A DNA stretch of 64,000 bases from VBDM01 sp035519135 (GCA_035519135.1 DATIWX010000044.1:1-64000), one strand, 5' to 3'. Positions 44,129 through 52,399 are shown, counted from the stretch's first letter. Numbers and translations are program-made. The notes: generated by a model from the sequence alone, not told the origin.

Positions 44129-44774
44129 GATTCGACAGCGTGGCAATCACTGAGCTGCTTGCGTAGACCTTGTCTCCGAGCGCAGCGACCGGCCTCGCGC
44201 TCTTGGGCACGTAGATATCGACGCGAGAGCCGAAGCGAATGAAACCGAACCTCTGCCCCCTCGCGAGCGCGTCGCCTTCGCCGACGTAGCAGAGTATGCG
44301 CCTCGCAATCAGGCCCGCGACCTGCACGCAGGTGACGTCGGCACCCGCCTCGGTCCGCAGCCAAAGCGCATTGCGCTCGTTCTCCTCCGAGGCCTTGTCG
44401 AGGGCGGCATTGACGAACCTTCCGGGGTTGTACCAGCGCTTCTGCACCCGGCCGTCTACCGGCGAGCGGTTGGAATGGACGTTGAACACGTTCATGAACA
44501 CGCTGATCTTGATCGCGTCGCGGTCGAGGTACGGATCCCGCGCCTGCCCGACCGCCACGATGCGGCCGTCCGCAGGCGAGACCACGGTGCGCGCGTCCCC
44601 CGGAACCTTTCTCGCGGGATCGCGAAAGAACTGCAGCACGAACAGCGCCGCCGCCCAGAGCGGAGCAGACCACCATCCCGCGAACCAAGTCACGACGGCC
44701 GCGGCTGCGATCGCCGCCGCCAGAAAGGGCCAACCTTCCCGGGCGATGATGGGGTGAGGGTAGCTCGCGTTCAT
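44121..44774 (-). CDS. psd: Phosphatidylserine decarboxylase, short (PSD-A) type
   Basis: A 217-residue proenzyme that makes phosphatidylethanolamine. Residues 14-50 hold one or two membrane helices. SPADGRIVAVG and FMNVFNVHSNRSPVDG are conserved. The self-cleavage site is G182-S183 in IRFGSRVDIYVP; S183 becomes the pyruvoyl group. This is the short form, not the LGST type of E. coli. It lies 10 nt after ilvC in the same operon. Confidence 0.94.
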   Translation of the reverse strand: MNASYPHPIIAREGWPFLAAAIAAAAVVTWFAGWWSAPLWAAALFVLQFFRDPARKVPGDARTVVSPADGRIVAVGQARDPYLDRDAIKISVFMNVFNVHSNRSPVDGRVQKRWYNPGRFVNAALDKASEENERNALWLRTEAGADVTCVQVAGLIARRILCYVGEGDALARGQRFGFIRFGSRVDIYVPKSARPVAALGDKVYASSSVIATLSNHG

Positions 44775-44784
44775 TCCACGGAAG

Positions 44785-45801
44785 CTAGTTCCTGCTCGTA
44801 TCGACGAGCTTGTTCTTCTTGATCCAGGGCATCATCGCCCTGAGCTTTTCCCCGACGACCTCGATCGGATGCTCTGCGGTCATGCGGCGGCGCGACAGCA
44901 GGGTGGGCGCGCCGGCGCGGTTCTCGAGGATGAATTCCTTCGCGTACTCTCCCGACTGGATCCGGGCCAGGGCGGCGCGCATCGCGTTCTTCGTTTCCGC
45001 CGTGATGACCTTGGGGCCGGTGACGTATTCGCCGAATTCCGCGTTGTTCGAGATCGAGTAATTCATCGTACCGATTCCGCCCTCGTACATCAGATCGACG
45101 ATCAGCTTGAGCTCGTGCAGGCACTCGAAGTAGGCCATCTCGGGTGCATATCCCGCCTCGGTGAGCACCTCGTATCCCGCCTTCACCAGCTCGACGCAGC
45201 CGCCGCAGAGCACCGTCTGCTCGCCGAACAGGTCCGTTTCCGTTTCTTCCTTGAAGGTCGTTTCGATCACGCCGGCGCGCGCCCCGCCGATCGCGGCCGC
45301 GTAGGACAAGGCGAGATCTCGGGCCTTCTTGCTCTGATCTCGGTGCACGGCGATCAGCATCGGCGTGCCGCCACCCTGGGCGTAGGTCGAGCGCACAGTG
45401 TGGCCCGGAGCCTTCGGAGCGATCATCACGACGTCGAGGTCCTCTCGCGGCTTGACCTGACCGTAGTGAATGTTGAAACCGTGAGCAAAACCGAGCGTCG
45501 CCCCTTTGCGTATGTTCGGCTCGACCTCGGCCGAGTACACGGCGGCGATGTGCTCATCGGGCATCAGCATCATGACGAAATCGGCGCCCTTCACGGCATC
45601 TGCGACATCCTTGACCGCCAGGCCGGCCTTCTTGGCCTTGTCCCAAGAGCCGCCGCCCTTTCGCAACCCTACCGTGACCTTGACACCGGAGTCGTTCAGG
45701 TTGAGTGCGTGGGCGTGTCCCTGCGAGCCGTAGCCCACGATGGTGACCTTCTTGCCCTTGACGAGCGAGAGGTCGGCGTCCTTATCGTAGTAAACTTTCA
45801 T
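44785..45801 (-). CDS. ilvC: Ketol-acid reductoisomerase, class I
   Basis: A 338-residue NADPH enzyme of valine, isoleucine and leucine synthesis. The N-terminal Rossmann motif is VGYGSQGHAHALNL, and the knotted C-terminal domain has the metal ligands in ETDLFGEQTVLCGG and E-rich FECLHELKLIVDLMYEGG. Its length is that of the short class I form. It follows ilvN by 41 nt. Confidence 0.98.
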   Translation of the reverse strand: MKVYYDKDADLSLVKGKKVTIVGYGSQGHAHALNLNDSGVKVTVGLRKGGGSWDKAKKAGLAVKDVADAVKGADFVMMLMPDEHIAAVYSAEVEPNIRKGATLGFAHGFNIHYGQVKPREDLDVVMIAPKAPGHTVRSTYAQGGGTPMLIAVHRDQSKKARDLALSYAAAIGGARAGVIETTFKEETETDLFGEQTVLCGGCVELVKAGYEVLTEAGYAPEMAYFECLHELKLIVDLMYEGGIGTMNYSISNNAEFGEYVTGPKVITAETKNAMRAALARIQSGEYAKEFILENRAGAPTLLSRRRMTAEHPIEVVGEKLRAMMPWIKKNKLVDTSRN

Positions 45802-45842
45802 GTGTTCCCCTGGTTCTGAATTCCTGGCGGAGCTTGTATGCC

Positions 45843-46334
45843 TCAGACCTTCAGGATCCGCTCGCCGCGTCCGATCCCCGAGGCACCGGTTCTCACGGTC
45901 TCCATGATCGAAGTCGGCTCGATCGCCTGAATAAACGCGTCGAGCTTCGCGACGGTTCCGGTCAGTTCGATGGTATAGGTATTCTCGGTCACGTCGATGA
46001 TGCGGCCCCGAAAGATGTCCGACAAGCGCTTCATTTCCTCGCGATCCTTGCCCGTAGCACGGACTTTGATGAGCATGAGCTCGCGCTCGATATGTGCCGC
46101 TTCCGAGAGGTCCACGACTTTCACCACCTCGATCAGCTTGTTGAGCTGCTTGGTGATCTGCTCGATGACGTCGTCGGACCCCGAGGTGACGATTGTCATG
46201 CGGGACAGCGACGGCTCTTCGGTCGGCGCCACGGTGAGAGTCTCAATGTTGTAGCCGCGTGCGGAGAACAGGCCCGCAACCCTGGAAAGCGCGCCCGGCT
46301 CGTTTTCGAGCATGATCGAAATGATGTGTCGCAT
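45843..46334 (-). CDS. ilvN: Acetolactate synthase, small regulatory subunit
   Basis: A 163-residue subunit with an N-terminal ACT domain (RHIISIMLENEPGALSRVAGLFSARGYNIETL) that binds valine and mediates feedback inhibition, and a C-terminal domain that activates the large subunit. The family could be named ilvH as well. The length is that of the E. coli IlvH type. It starts 127 nt after the ilvB stop. Confidence 0.96.
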   Translation of the reverse strand: MRHIISIMLENEPGALSRVAGLFSARGYNIETLTVAPTEEPSLSRMTIVTSGSDDVIEQITKQLNKLIEVVKVVDLSEAAHIERELMLIKVRATGKDREEMKRLSDIFRGRIIDVTENTYTIELTGTVAKLDAFIQAIEPTSIMETVRTGASGIGRGERILKV

Positions 46335-46381
46335 CGGTCCCTCGCTGAGGCCGAACCCTCGGGTGTTCTACACCCTTCAGC

Positions 46382-46400
46382 GCGGTGCTCGTGGCACCGC
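46382..46400. repeat. Hairpin in the ilvB-ilvN gap
   Basis: GCGGTGC-TCGTG-GCACCGC is a perfect 7-bp stem with a 5-nt loop, in the 127-nt gap between ilvB and ilvN. There is no T tract. It may tune the ratio of large to small subunit through RNA stability. Confidence 0.5.
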
Positions 46401-46461
46401 CGGGCTCAGCTCCCTTCAGCTGTTGTTGATCAAACCCGATCGTGCGTCGGGCTCACGACCC

Positions 46462-48174
46462 CTATAGTTCCTCGGCAAGGATCATTTCCGTCAGGCCTTT
46501 GCCGCCCTGCACCATCGGATACACGTTCTCGGTCTGGTCGGTGATGAAATCCAGGAACACCAGCTCGTCCTTGCGCTTGAACGCATCGCGCAGCGCCGAC
46601 TCGACGTCGGCGGGGTCCTTGATCTGTACGCCGCGGTGCCCGTAACTCTCGGCGAGCTTCACGAAATCCGGCAGCGCATCCATGTAGGACTCGGAGTAGC
46701 GGTTGCCGTGGAAGAACTGCTGCCACTGCCGCACCATCCCCATGTACTTGTTGTTGAGGTTGACGATCTTGATGGGCAGACGATATTGCTTGCAGGTGGA
46801 AAGCTCCTGTATGCACATCTGGATGCTCGCCTCCCCGGTGACGCAAGCCACGGTCGCGCCCGGATTGGCGAACTGCACACCCATCGCGGCGGGCAATCCG
46901 AATCCCATGGTCCCGAGCCCGCCAGAGTTGATCCAGCGGCGCGGCTTGTCGAACTTGTAGAACTGCGCCGCCCACATCTGGTGCTGGCCCACGTCGGAGG
47001 TCACGAAGGCTTCGCCTTTGGTGACTTCGTAGAGCCTTTCGAGCACGAACTGCGGCTTGATGATCTTGCTCTTCTTGTCGTATTTCAGGCAGTCCTTGGA
47101 TTTCCACAGCCCGATCTGGGACCACCACGCGCTGAGCGCCTTCTGGTCCGGCTTGTAGCTCGCCGCCTCCAGCTGGCGGATCAATTCCTCGATGACGTCG
47201 GATACGTTACCGACGATCGGCACATCCACCTTTACCCGCTTCGAGATAGAAGACGGGTCGATGTCGATGTGGATGATCTTGCGCTGAACCCGGCCGAAGT
47301 CCTGCGGGTCGCCGATAACCCGGTCGTCGAAGCGCGCTCCCACGGCGAGGAGCACGTCGCAGTTCTGCATCGCCATGTTTGCTTCGTACGTGCCATGCAT
47401 CCCGAGCATGCCCAGGAACAGAGGGTCCGTCGCGGGGTAGCCGCCCAGCCCCATGAGCGTGTTGGTGCACGGAAATCCAAGCATCTTCACGAGCTTGGTC
47501 AGCTGCTTGGACGCATCCGAGAGGATCACGCCACCGCCGGTGTAGACCATGGGGCGCTTGGCCTCGGTGAGCAGCTGCACGGCTTTCTTGATCTGACCCG
47601 GATGTCCCTTCACGACCGGATTGTAGGAGCGCATCGTCACGGCTTCCGGGTACTCGAAGTGGAACTTCGCCGTCGTGACGTCCTTGGGAATGTCGACGAG
47701 CACCGGGCCGGGCCTTCCGGTCTTCGCGAGGTAAAACGCCTTCTTGATCGTAACCGCGAGGTCCTTGACGTCCTTCACCAGGAAATTGTGCTTCACGCAG
47801 GGCCGCGTGATCCCCACCGTATCGCACTCCTGAAACGCGTCCAGTCCTATTGCGTGTGTCGGCACCTGCCCCGTGATGATCACCATCGGGATCGAATCCA
47901 TGTACGCGGTGGCAATTCCCGTCACCGCGTTGGTGACGCCGGGTCCTGAAGTCACCAGTGCCACGCCGACCTTGTTGCTCGAGCGCGAGTAGCCGTCGGC
48001 GGCGTGAGTCGCGCCCTGCTCGTGCCGCACTAGGACATGCTTGACCTTGTCCTGCTTGAATAGCTCGTCGTAGATGAACAGTACTGCCCCTCCGGGGTAG
48101 CCGAAAACGTACTCGACTCCTTCGGCTTGGAGCGACCTGACGACAATCTCCGCACCCGTCAATTCCATGCGCAT
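46462..48174 (-). CDS. ilvB: Acetolactate synthase, large catalytic subunit
   Basis: A 570-residue TPP enzyme joining two pyruvates, or pyruvate and 2-oxobutyrate. The catalytic glutamate is in HVLVRHEQGATHAADGYSR; the FAD-contact region is GARFDDRV. The TPP-binding motif reads GEASIQMCIQELS to NLNNKYMGM. The first part is usually GDGS or GEGS, so GEAS is slightly unusual. The ATG at 48174 is used; one at 48168 is also possible. A promoter lies just upstream, divergent from the sigma-factor gene. Confidence 0.96.
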   Translation of the reverse strand: MRMELTGAEIVVRSLQAEGVEYVFGYPGGAVLFIYDELFKQDKVKHVLVRHEQGATHAADGYSRSSNKVGVALVTSGPGVTNAVTGIATAYMDSIPMVIITGQVPTHAIGLDAFQECDTVGITRPCVKHNFLVKDVKDLAVTIKKAFYLAKTGRPGPVLVDIPKDVTTAKFHFEYPEAVTMRSYNPVVKGHPGQIKKAVQLLTEAKRPMVYTGGGVILSDASKQLTKLVKMLGFPCTNTLMGLGGYPATDPLFLGMLGMHGTYEANMAMQNCDVLLAVGARFDDRVIGDPQDFGRVQRKIIHIDIDPSSISKRVKVDVPIVGNVSDVIEELIRQLEAASYKPDQKALSAWWSQIGLWKSKDCLKYDKKSKIIKPQFVLERLYEVTKGEAFVTSDVGQHQMWAAQFYKFDKPRRWINSGGLGTMGFGLPAAMGVQFANPGATVACVTGEASIQMCIQELSTCKQYRLPIKIVNLNNKYMGMVRQWQQFFHGNRYSESYMDALPDFVKLAESYGHRGVQIKDPADVESALRDAFKRKDELVFLDFITDQTENVYPMVQGGKGLTEMILAEEL

Positions 48175-48201
48175 TCCGAGCCAACTCAGTGAAGGCTTTA
48201 G

Positions 48202-48230
48202 AGCGTAATTGGTGACACTTGATTGGTCAA
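48202..48230 (-). promoter_or_regulatory. Promoter of the ilvB operon
   Basis: On the minus strand TTGACC (48230-48225), a 17-nt spacer and TACGCT (48207-48202). The -10 is weak (3 of 6) and the -35 strong. The 5' leader to ilvB would be only about 25 nt, which leaves no room for an attenuator peptide. Confidence 0.5.
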
Positions 48231-48232
48231 GT
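48217..48232. promoter_or_regulatory. 16-bp palindrome under two divergent -35 boxes
   Basis: ACTTGA-TTGG-TCAAGT is a perfect 6-bp inverted repeat with a 4-nt centre. Its left half contains the TTGATT -35 of the sigma-factor gene and its right half contains the TTGACC -35 of ilvB. One bound protein could control both. The half site does not tell me which regulator. Confidence 0.6.
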
Positions 48233-48247
48233 TTTCCCTTATATATC
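48219..48247 (+). promoter_or_regulatory. Promoter of the sigma-factor gene
   Basis: TTGATT (48219-48224), a 17-nt spacer and TATATC (48242-48247). The TATATA at 48240-48245 could also serve, with a 15-nt spacer. It lies 67 nt before the proposed CTG start, so coding starts further upstream are unlikely. Confidence 0.5.
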
Positions 48248-48313
48248 CCGGCTTTTGATACCATCGGGCAGCCACGGTCCGGTCATCCCGGGACCGACAA
48301 AAAAGGAAGCTCC

Positions 48314-48880
48314 CTGGCCTCCTCAAACGAACTTGCCGAGTTTCTCGCGAGCGTGGAACGGCGGGCGTACAAGCAGGCGCTGTTCGCCGTCCGGGATTCC
48401 GAGAGCGCTCTCGACATCGTGCAGGACGCCATGCTCAAGCTGGCGGAAAAATATGGCGCCAAGCCGGCAGCGGAGCTGCCCATGCTGTTCCAGCGTATCC
48501 TGCAGAACACCATACGCGACTTCTATCGCCGGCAGAAAGTCCGATCGTTGTGGGTTACGCTGTTCTCCTCCCTTTCCGCGGGAAGGGAGGACGATGACTC
48601 CGATCCGCTTGAGACGCTCGCCGTTGCAGACCCCTCCGGATTGGGCGGAGGTCCGGCGGATCGTCTGGAGCAGTCTCAAGTGGTTGAAATAATTGAGAAA
48701 GAGCTGCAAGATCTGCCGGCTCGTCAACGGCAGGCGTTTTTGCTGCGTTACTGGGAGGAGTTGGACGTTGCCGAGACGGCAGCCGTCATGGGCTGTTCGG
48801 AAGGCAGCGTCAAAACCCATTGCTCCCGCGCAGCGCATGCACTGGCAGCAGCCCTGAGAGCAAGGGGGATCGAGCTATGA
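48314..48880 (+). CDS. ECF-like RNA polymerase sigma factor, proposed CTG start
   Basis: A 188-residue sigma-70 family protein with only regions 2 and 4. Region 2 (about 12-75) has ALDIVQDAMLKLAEKY and RILQNTIRDFYRRQK. Region 4 (about 126-180) has LPARQRQAFLLRYWEELDVAETAAVMGCSEG with an SVKTH recognition helix. The conserved part begins at a CTG (48314) with AAGGAAG upstream. The frame is open to 48209, but that stretch holds the promoter, so I prefer the CTG start. The gene overlaps the next one by ATGA. It looks like the sigma-DUF3619-DUF3106-RDD block of betaproteobacteria. Confidence 0.85.
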   Translation: MASSNELAEFLASVERRAYKQALFAVRDSESALDIVQDAMLKLAEKYGAKPAAELPMLFQRILQNTIRDFYRRQKVRSLWVTLFSSLSAGREDDDSDPLETLAVADPSGLGGGPADRLEQSQVVEIIEKELQDLPARQRQAFLLRYWEELDVAETAAVMGCSEGSVKTHCSRAAHALAAALRARGIEL

Positions 48881-49254
48881 ACGAACAGCAGACCGCGCAT
48901 CGCATCAAGCAGCTCCTTAACCGGGGGCTCGATCTGGACGCCGGCAAGCTCGCCCGCCTGAAGGCGGCACGCGAGCAGGCCTTGGCGCGCCGGCGCATCG
49001 CCTCGCCGGTATTCGTGCCGGCTTGGGCCGACAGGGCAATCGGTCGGATCGGCGGCCCCTTTTCCCTCGTTCCGCGGATGCTGCTGCCGATGGCCGTGCT
49101 GATCCTCGGGCTGATTGCCATCAACCAGTGGCGGGATTCGCAGACTGCAGCGGAGATCGAGGAAATCGACGCCGCGGTTCTGACCGGGGACTTGCCTTTG
49201 GACGCCTATCTCGACAAGGGATTCGATGCATGGCTAAAGCGCGCCTCGCACTAG
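48877..49254 (+). CDS. DUF3619 single-pass membrane protein (anti-sigma candidate)
   Basis: A 125-residue protein. Residues 1-60 are charged and helical (KQLLNRGLDLDAGKLARLKAAREQAL, loosely), residues 66-84 form one membrane helix, and the last 40 residues are acidic and would be periplasmic. This is the DUF3619 pattern. Its start overlaps the sigma-factor stop (ATGA), so it is made in proportion to the sigma factor. By size, topology and coupling it looks like a membrane anti-sigma factor, although no known anti-sigma motif is visible. The next gene starts inside its end. Confidence 0.8.
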   Translation: MNEQQTAHRIKQLLNRGLDLDAGKLARLKAAREQALARRRIASPVFVPAWADRAIGRIGGPFSLVPRMLLPMAVLILGLIAINQWRDSQTAAEIEEIDAAVLTGDLPLDAYLDKGFDAWLKRASH

Positions 49255-49766
49255 CCCTTTGGCTCTGCCTCTCCCTCCCTGTTCTCGCCGCCGCACCCAA
49301 GAAGCCCCCCACGTGGGCTGAGTTGACGCGGGAGCAGCAGCAGGTGCTTGCGCCCCTCGCGTCCGACTGGGACAAGCTCGAGCCGGAGCGCAAGACGAAG
49401 TGGCTCGGCATCGCCAAGCGATATCCGAAGATGAAGCCCGCCCAGCAGGCGAACGTGCAAAGGCGCATGCAAGCCTGGATCAAGCTCACGCCGGAGGAGC
49501 GGCGAGCGGCGCGCGAGAGCTACAAGAAGATCGAGAAGCTGCCGCAGGCGAAGAAGGACGACCTGAAGCAGAAATGGGAGGAATACAACCGCCTGCCGGA
49601 GCAGGAGCGGCGCAAGTTGGGCAGCGCCCCGCGCAAGCCCCCAGCGGCTCCGGGCGCCCCCAAGTCGCCCAGCGAGCCTGCATCCTTGCCCACCGCCTCC
49701 CCTGCATCGCCCGAGGTCTCTCCCGCGACCGCGCCGGCCCCCGCCACAAGCTCGGCAAGCCAGTAG
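49230..49766 (+). CDS. DUF3106 secreted helical protein
   Basis: A 178-residue protein with a signal peptide of about 21 residues (ALALWLCLSLPVLAAA). Residues 28-130 are helical with repeated LTxxQ/LTPEER-like units: LTREQQ at 32-37, LTPEERR at 86-92 and LPEQERRKL at 122-130. These resemble the LTxxQ motifs of CpxP, Spy and CnrX-type periplasmic proteins. The last 45 residues are a Pro/Ala/Ser-rich disordered tail. It overlaps DUF3619 by 25 nt. The family function is unknown; a periplasmic sensing role is my inference. Confidence 0.82.
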   Translation: MAKARLALALWLCLSLPVLAAAPKKPPTWAELTREQQQVLAPLASDWDKLEPERKTKWLGIAKRYPKMKPAQQANVQRRMQAWIKLTPEERRAARESYKKIEKLPQAKKDDLKQKWEEYNRLPEQERRKLGSAPRKPPAAPGAPKSPSEPASLPTASPASPEVSPATAPAPATSSASQ

Positions 49767-49778
49767 CCGCCCCAGGCG

Positions 49779-50234
49779 ATGGAGCCGGGCGCTCGTCCCT
49801 CTCCGGGCCCAACCTTGCCGGGTATTGGCAGACGATTTCTGTCTATCCTGTACGAGGCCCTGCTTGCATTCGCAATCGCATTTCCTGCCGGCATCGCGTT
49901 CTATGGCGCAGCCCAGGAACGCCTCGTCGGGGCGACGCGGCTGCTGTTCCAGATCTATCTATTCCTGGTCCTGGGAATCTATTTCATCGCTTGCTGGAGC
50001 CGCGGGGGGCGGACGTTGCCGATGCAGACGTGGGGGATGAAGATCGTGCGGCGCGACGGCGCTCCCGTCGGGGTGGGTCGCGCGGCCTGCCGCTATGCCC
50101 TCGCGTGGTTGTCGCTGCTATTGCTCGGCACCGGCTTCCTCTGGGCCTGGGTCGACCGCGATCGACAGTTCCTGCACGACAGGCTGGCCGGAACCCGCAT
50201 CGTCTCGACCGGCGATGCGGGGGTCAAGGGCTAG
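49779..50234 (+). CDS. RDD family membrane protein
   Basis: A 151-residue protein with three hydrophobic segments (about 28-48, 55-75 and 105-122). GRRFLSILYEALL carries the N-terminal R of the RDD domain, LPMQTWGMKIVRRDG is the typical middle motif and WVDRDRQFLHDRLAGTRIV the end. RDD proteins are small membrane proteins of varied or unknown role, some of them ion exchangers. It is the fourth gene of the sigma-factor block and ends convergent to lptG. Confidence 0.85.
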   Translation: MEPGARPSPGPTLPGIGRRFLSILYEALLAFAIAFPAGIAFYGAAQERLVGATRLLFQIYLFLVLGIYFIACWSRGGRTLPMQTWGMKIVRRDGAPVGVGRAACRYALAWLSLLLLGTGFLWAWVDRDRQFLHDRLAGTRIVSTGDAGVKG

Positions 50235-50244
50235 GCCCTGCGCT

Positions 50245-51318
50245 CTATCGGCGTTCCGCCCACCACATCATCAGCATCGCTGCCGTGAGGAAAAGCACGC
50301 TGGGCAGAACGGCGGCAAGAAAGGGCTGCCAGTTCTGAAGCAAGCCCAAGTGCGAGAAGAGGCTGTTCAGGAAGTGGAAGAAGACCCCCAGCATGATCCC
50401 GGCGAACACCTTCATCCCCAAGCCTCCCGCACGAACGTGAACGTAGGCAAAGGGCAGCGCGAGAGCCATCATGACCAGAGACACGAACGGATACATGAGC
50501 TTCTTCCACATCGCGATCTCATAGCGCTCGGCCTTCTGCCTGTTCTCGGTCAAATGACGCGAGTACTGATACAGGTTCCAGGCTGACATGCGGTCGGGCA
50601 CGATGAACAAGACCGCGAGGATGTCCGGAGTGAGAACCGAGCCCCAGTCCATCTCCGCCACGCGCTGGACGCTGCTCCCTCCTGAAGTGAAGACGGTGTT
50701 GACGATATCGCGCAGGCGCCACACGTTCTTCCCGAGATACTGCCCGTGTTTCGCGAAACTTATCGACTTCAGGCGATATTGATCGTCGAACTCGAATACC
50801 CGAATGTCGGACAAACTCGTGTCCGGCTGCACCTCGCGTACGTTGACGAACCTCCGCTCGTCCTTGACCCATAGGCCGGTGTGGAATTCGCTCGCCACTA
50901 TCGAGCTCGTCGCCGAGAGCTTGAGCTGCTTCGCAGCCTTCTCTGAAATGGGGGCGATCAGCTCTCCGAATATCAGCGTAGCGACCGCAAATACGACGCC
51001 TATGCGAAGCAGAGTGCTCATTGCGCGCAATGGTGCCAGCCCGGAAGTGCGCATCACGGTGTATTCCGAGTTGGAAGCGAGATGCGAGAGCGTATACAGC
51101 GTCCCGATCAGGACCGCCAATGGAAACAGCTCGTAGACATGGCTCGGAACAGTCAGCGCGACGTAGGCAAGAGCGTGCTGCAGTCGGTATCCGCCCTTGC
51201 CGAGATCGGTCAACTCCCCGATCAAGTCGAAAAAGGCGAACAAGGCGAGGAACGCGGCGAATACGAACAGTGTCGCCGCGTAAATCTCCCGCGCGAGATA
51301 GGTCCGCAAGGTATCCAT
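50245..51318 (-). CDS. lptG: LPS export permease LptG
   Basis: A 357-residue inner membrane subunit of the LptB2FGC exporter that pulls lipopolysaccharide out of the inner membrane. Three N-terminal helices (to about 115), a periplasmic beta-jellyroll domain (about 130-265) and three C-terminal helices are visible. RTYLAREIYAATLFVF and the coupling helix SNSEYTVMRTSGLAP are characteristic. It starts 1 nt after the lptF stop. Confidence 0.95.
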   Translation of the reverse strand: MDTLRTYLAREIYAATLFVFAAFLALFAFFDLIGELTDLGKGGYRLQHALAYVALTVPSHVYELFPLAVLIGTLYTLSHLASNSEYTVMRTSGLAPLRAMSTLLRIGVVFAVATLIFGELIAPISEKAAKQLKLSATSSIVASEFHTGLWVKDERRFVNVREVQPDTSLSDIRVFEFDDQYRLKSISFAKHGQYLGKNVWRLRDIVNTVFTSGGSSVQRVAEMDWGSVLTPDILAVLFIVPDRMSAWNLYQYSRHLTENRQKAERYEIAMWKKLMYPFVSLVMMALALPFAYVHVRAGGLGMKVFAGIMLGVFFHFLNSLFSHLGLLQNWQPFLAAVLPSVLFLTAAMLMMWWAERR

Positions 51319-51319
51319 G

Positions 51320-52399
51320 TCAGCGCCTTCTGCCCAGCAGCGAACCGACTCGGATGCGCCGGTAGAACATGACCCCGAGAACCCCCAGCATGCCGGCGTG
51401 AACCACCCACCACCCGATGCCGAAGCCGACTCGGCCGGAAGAGACCCATGCCTGGACGATGCTGAGCACGTTCGCGTAGACCATGTAAGTGAAAAGCGCG
51501 AACAGGAGGTTCACCGAGCGGCCGGCCCTCGGATTGACGAAGGACAGGGGAATCGCGAGCAGGGCCAGTATGAGCGCGGAAATCGGCAAACCGACGCGCC
51601 AGAGCAATTCGGCCAGACGAGCGTTGGTCGGTGTCAGGATCAGTCCAAATGTCGACATGGCCTTGGTCGAGGTTTCTTCCGGCTGTGTTTCCCGCGGCTC
51701 GACTCTCATGGCGTAGCGCTCGAAATTCATGATCTTGAAATCGAGATTCCCGGGAACGCCTTCATAGTGACGCCCGTCCAGGAGGACGACCATGCGATCT
51801 CCATTCGTGGCCGACTCCCGGTATCCACGCCTGCTGACAGTGATGCCCAGCTTGCCCTCTTTCATCTGGGCAATGAAAACGTTCTGCACGTTGGTCTCGT
51901 CGCCAGCGACTCCCTCCACGAAGAAGACCCGGTCAACCCCAGGGGCCTCGAGGAAGACTCCGGGTGCAACGCGCGAGACTTCGTCTCTCACCTTCATCTG
52001 ATGTCTGTACTCCTCGGCCTTGCTGATTGCCCAGGGCGACAGGAACAGCGACAGCACGGCAACAAGAGCGACCAGTGGTGCGGAGAACAAGAGTACCGGG
52101 CGTATCCATGAAAGAAGCGAGAGCCCTGAGCTGAACCAGATCACCATCTCCGATTCTCTGTAGCTGCGCGAGAGAGTCATCAGGATCGTGATAAACAGCG
52201 TCAACGAGAGGAGTATCGGCAGATAGTTGAGCGCGGAGAACGCCAACAGCGCGGCCACACCTGCGGAGAGGATGTTTCCGACAGCCGCCTGGCCAAGCAA
52301 ACGTATCAGCTGCGTCGTCAGCGTGATGGCGAACAGGGCCGAAAAAACCGCGAGAGCGAGATTCCCGAATTCACGCAGCAAGGCGCGCTGAAAAATCAT
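51320..52399 (-). CDS. lptF: LPS export permease LptF
   Basis: A 359-residue partner of LptG with the same six-helix and jellyroll layout. MIFQRALLREFGNLALAVFSALFAI starts the first helix, and the coupling segment SRSYRESEMVIWFSSGLSL is conserved. In Gram-negative bacteria lptF and lptG are essential and expressed together, as here (1-nt gap). It is divergent from pepA, the usual lptF-pepA arrangement. Confidence 0.96.
   Translation of the reverse strand: MIFQRALLREFGNLALAVFSALFAITLTTQLIRLLGQAAVGNILSAGVAALLAFSALNYLPILLSLTLFITILMTLSRSYRESEMVIWFSSGLSLLSWIRPVLLFSAPLVALVAVLSLFLSPWAISKAEEYRHQMKVRDEVSRVAPGVFLEAPGVDRVFFVEGVAGDETNVQNVFIAQMKEGKLGITVSRRGYRESATNGDRMVVLLDGRHYEGVPGNLDFKIMNFERYAMRVEPRETQPEETSTKAMSTFGLILTPTNARLAELLWRVGLPISALILALLAIPLSFVNPRAGRSVNLLFALFTYMVYANVLSIVQAWVSSGRVGFGIGWWVVHAGMLGVLGVMFYRRIRVGSLLGRRR

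Noticed and set aside
46335..46461. Terminator between ilvB and ilvN
   Set aside because: The hairpin has no T tract, and the operon clearly continues.
48175..48313. T-box riboswitch or leader peptide before ilvB
   Set aside because: The expected leader is only about 25 nt, too short for either, and no antiterminator-type stem is present.
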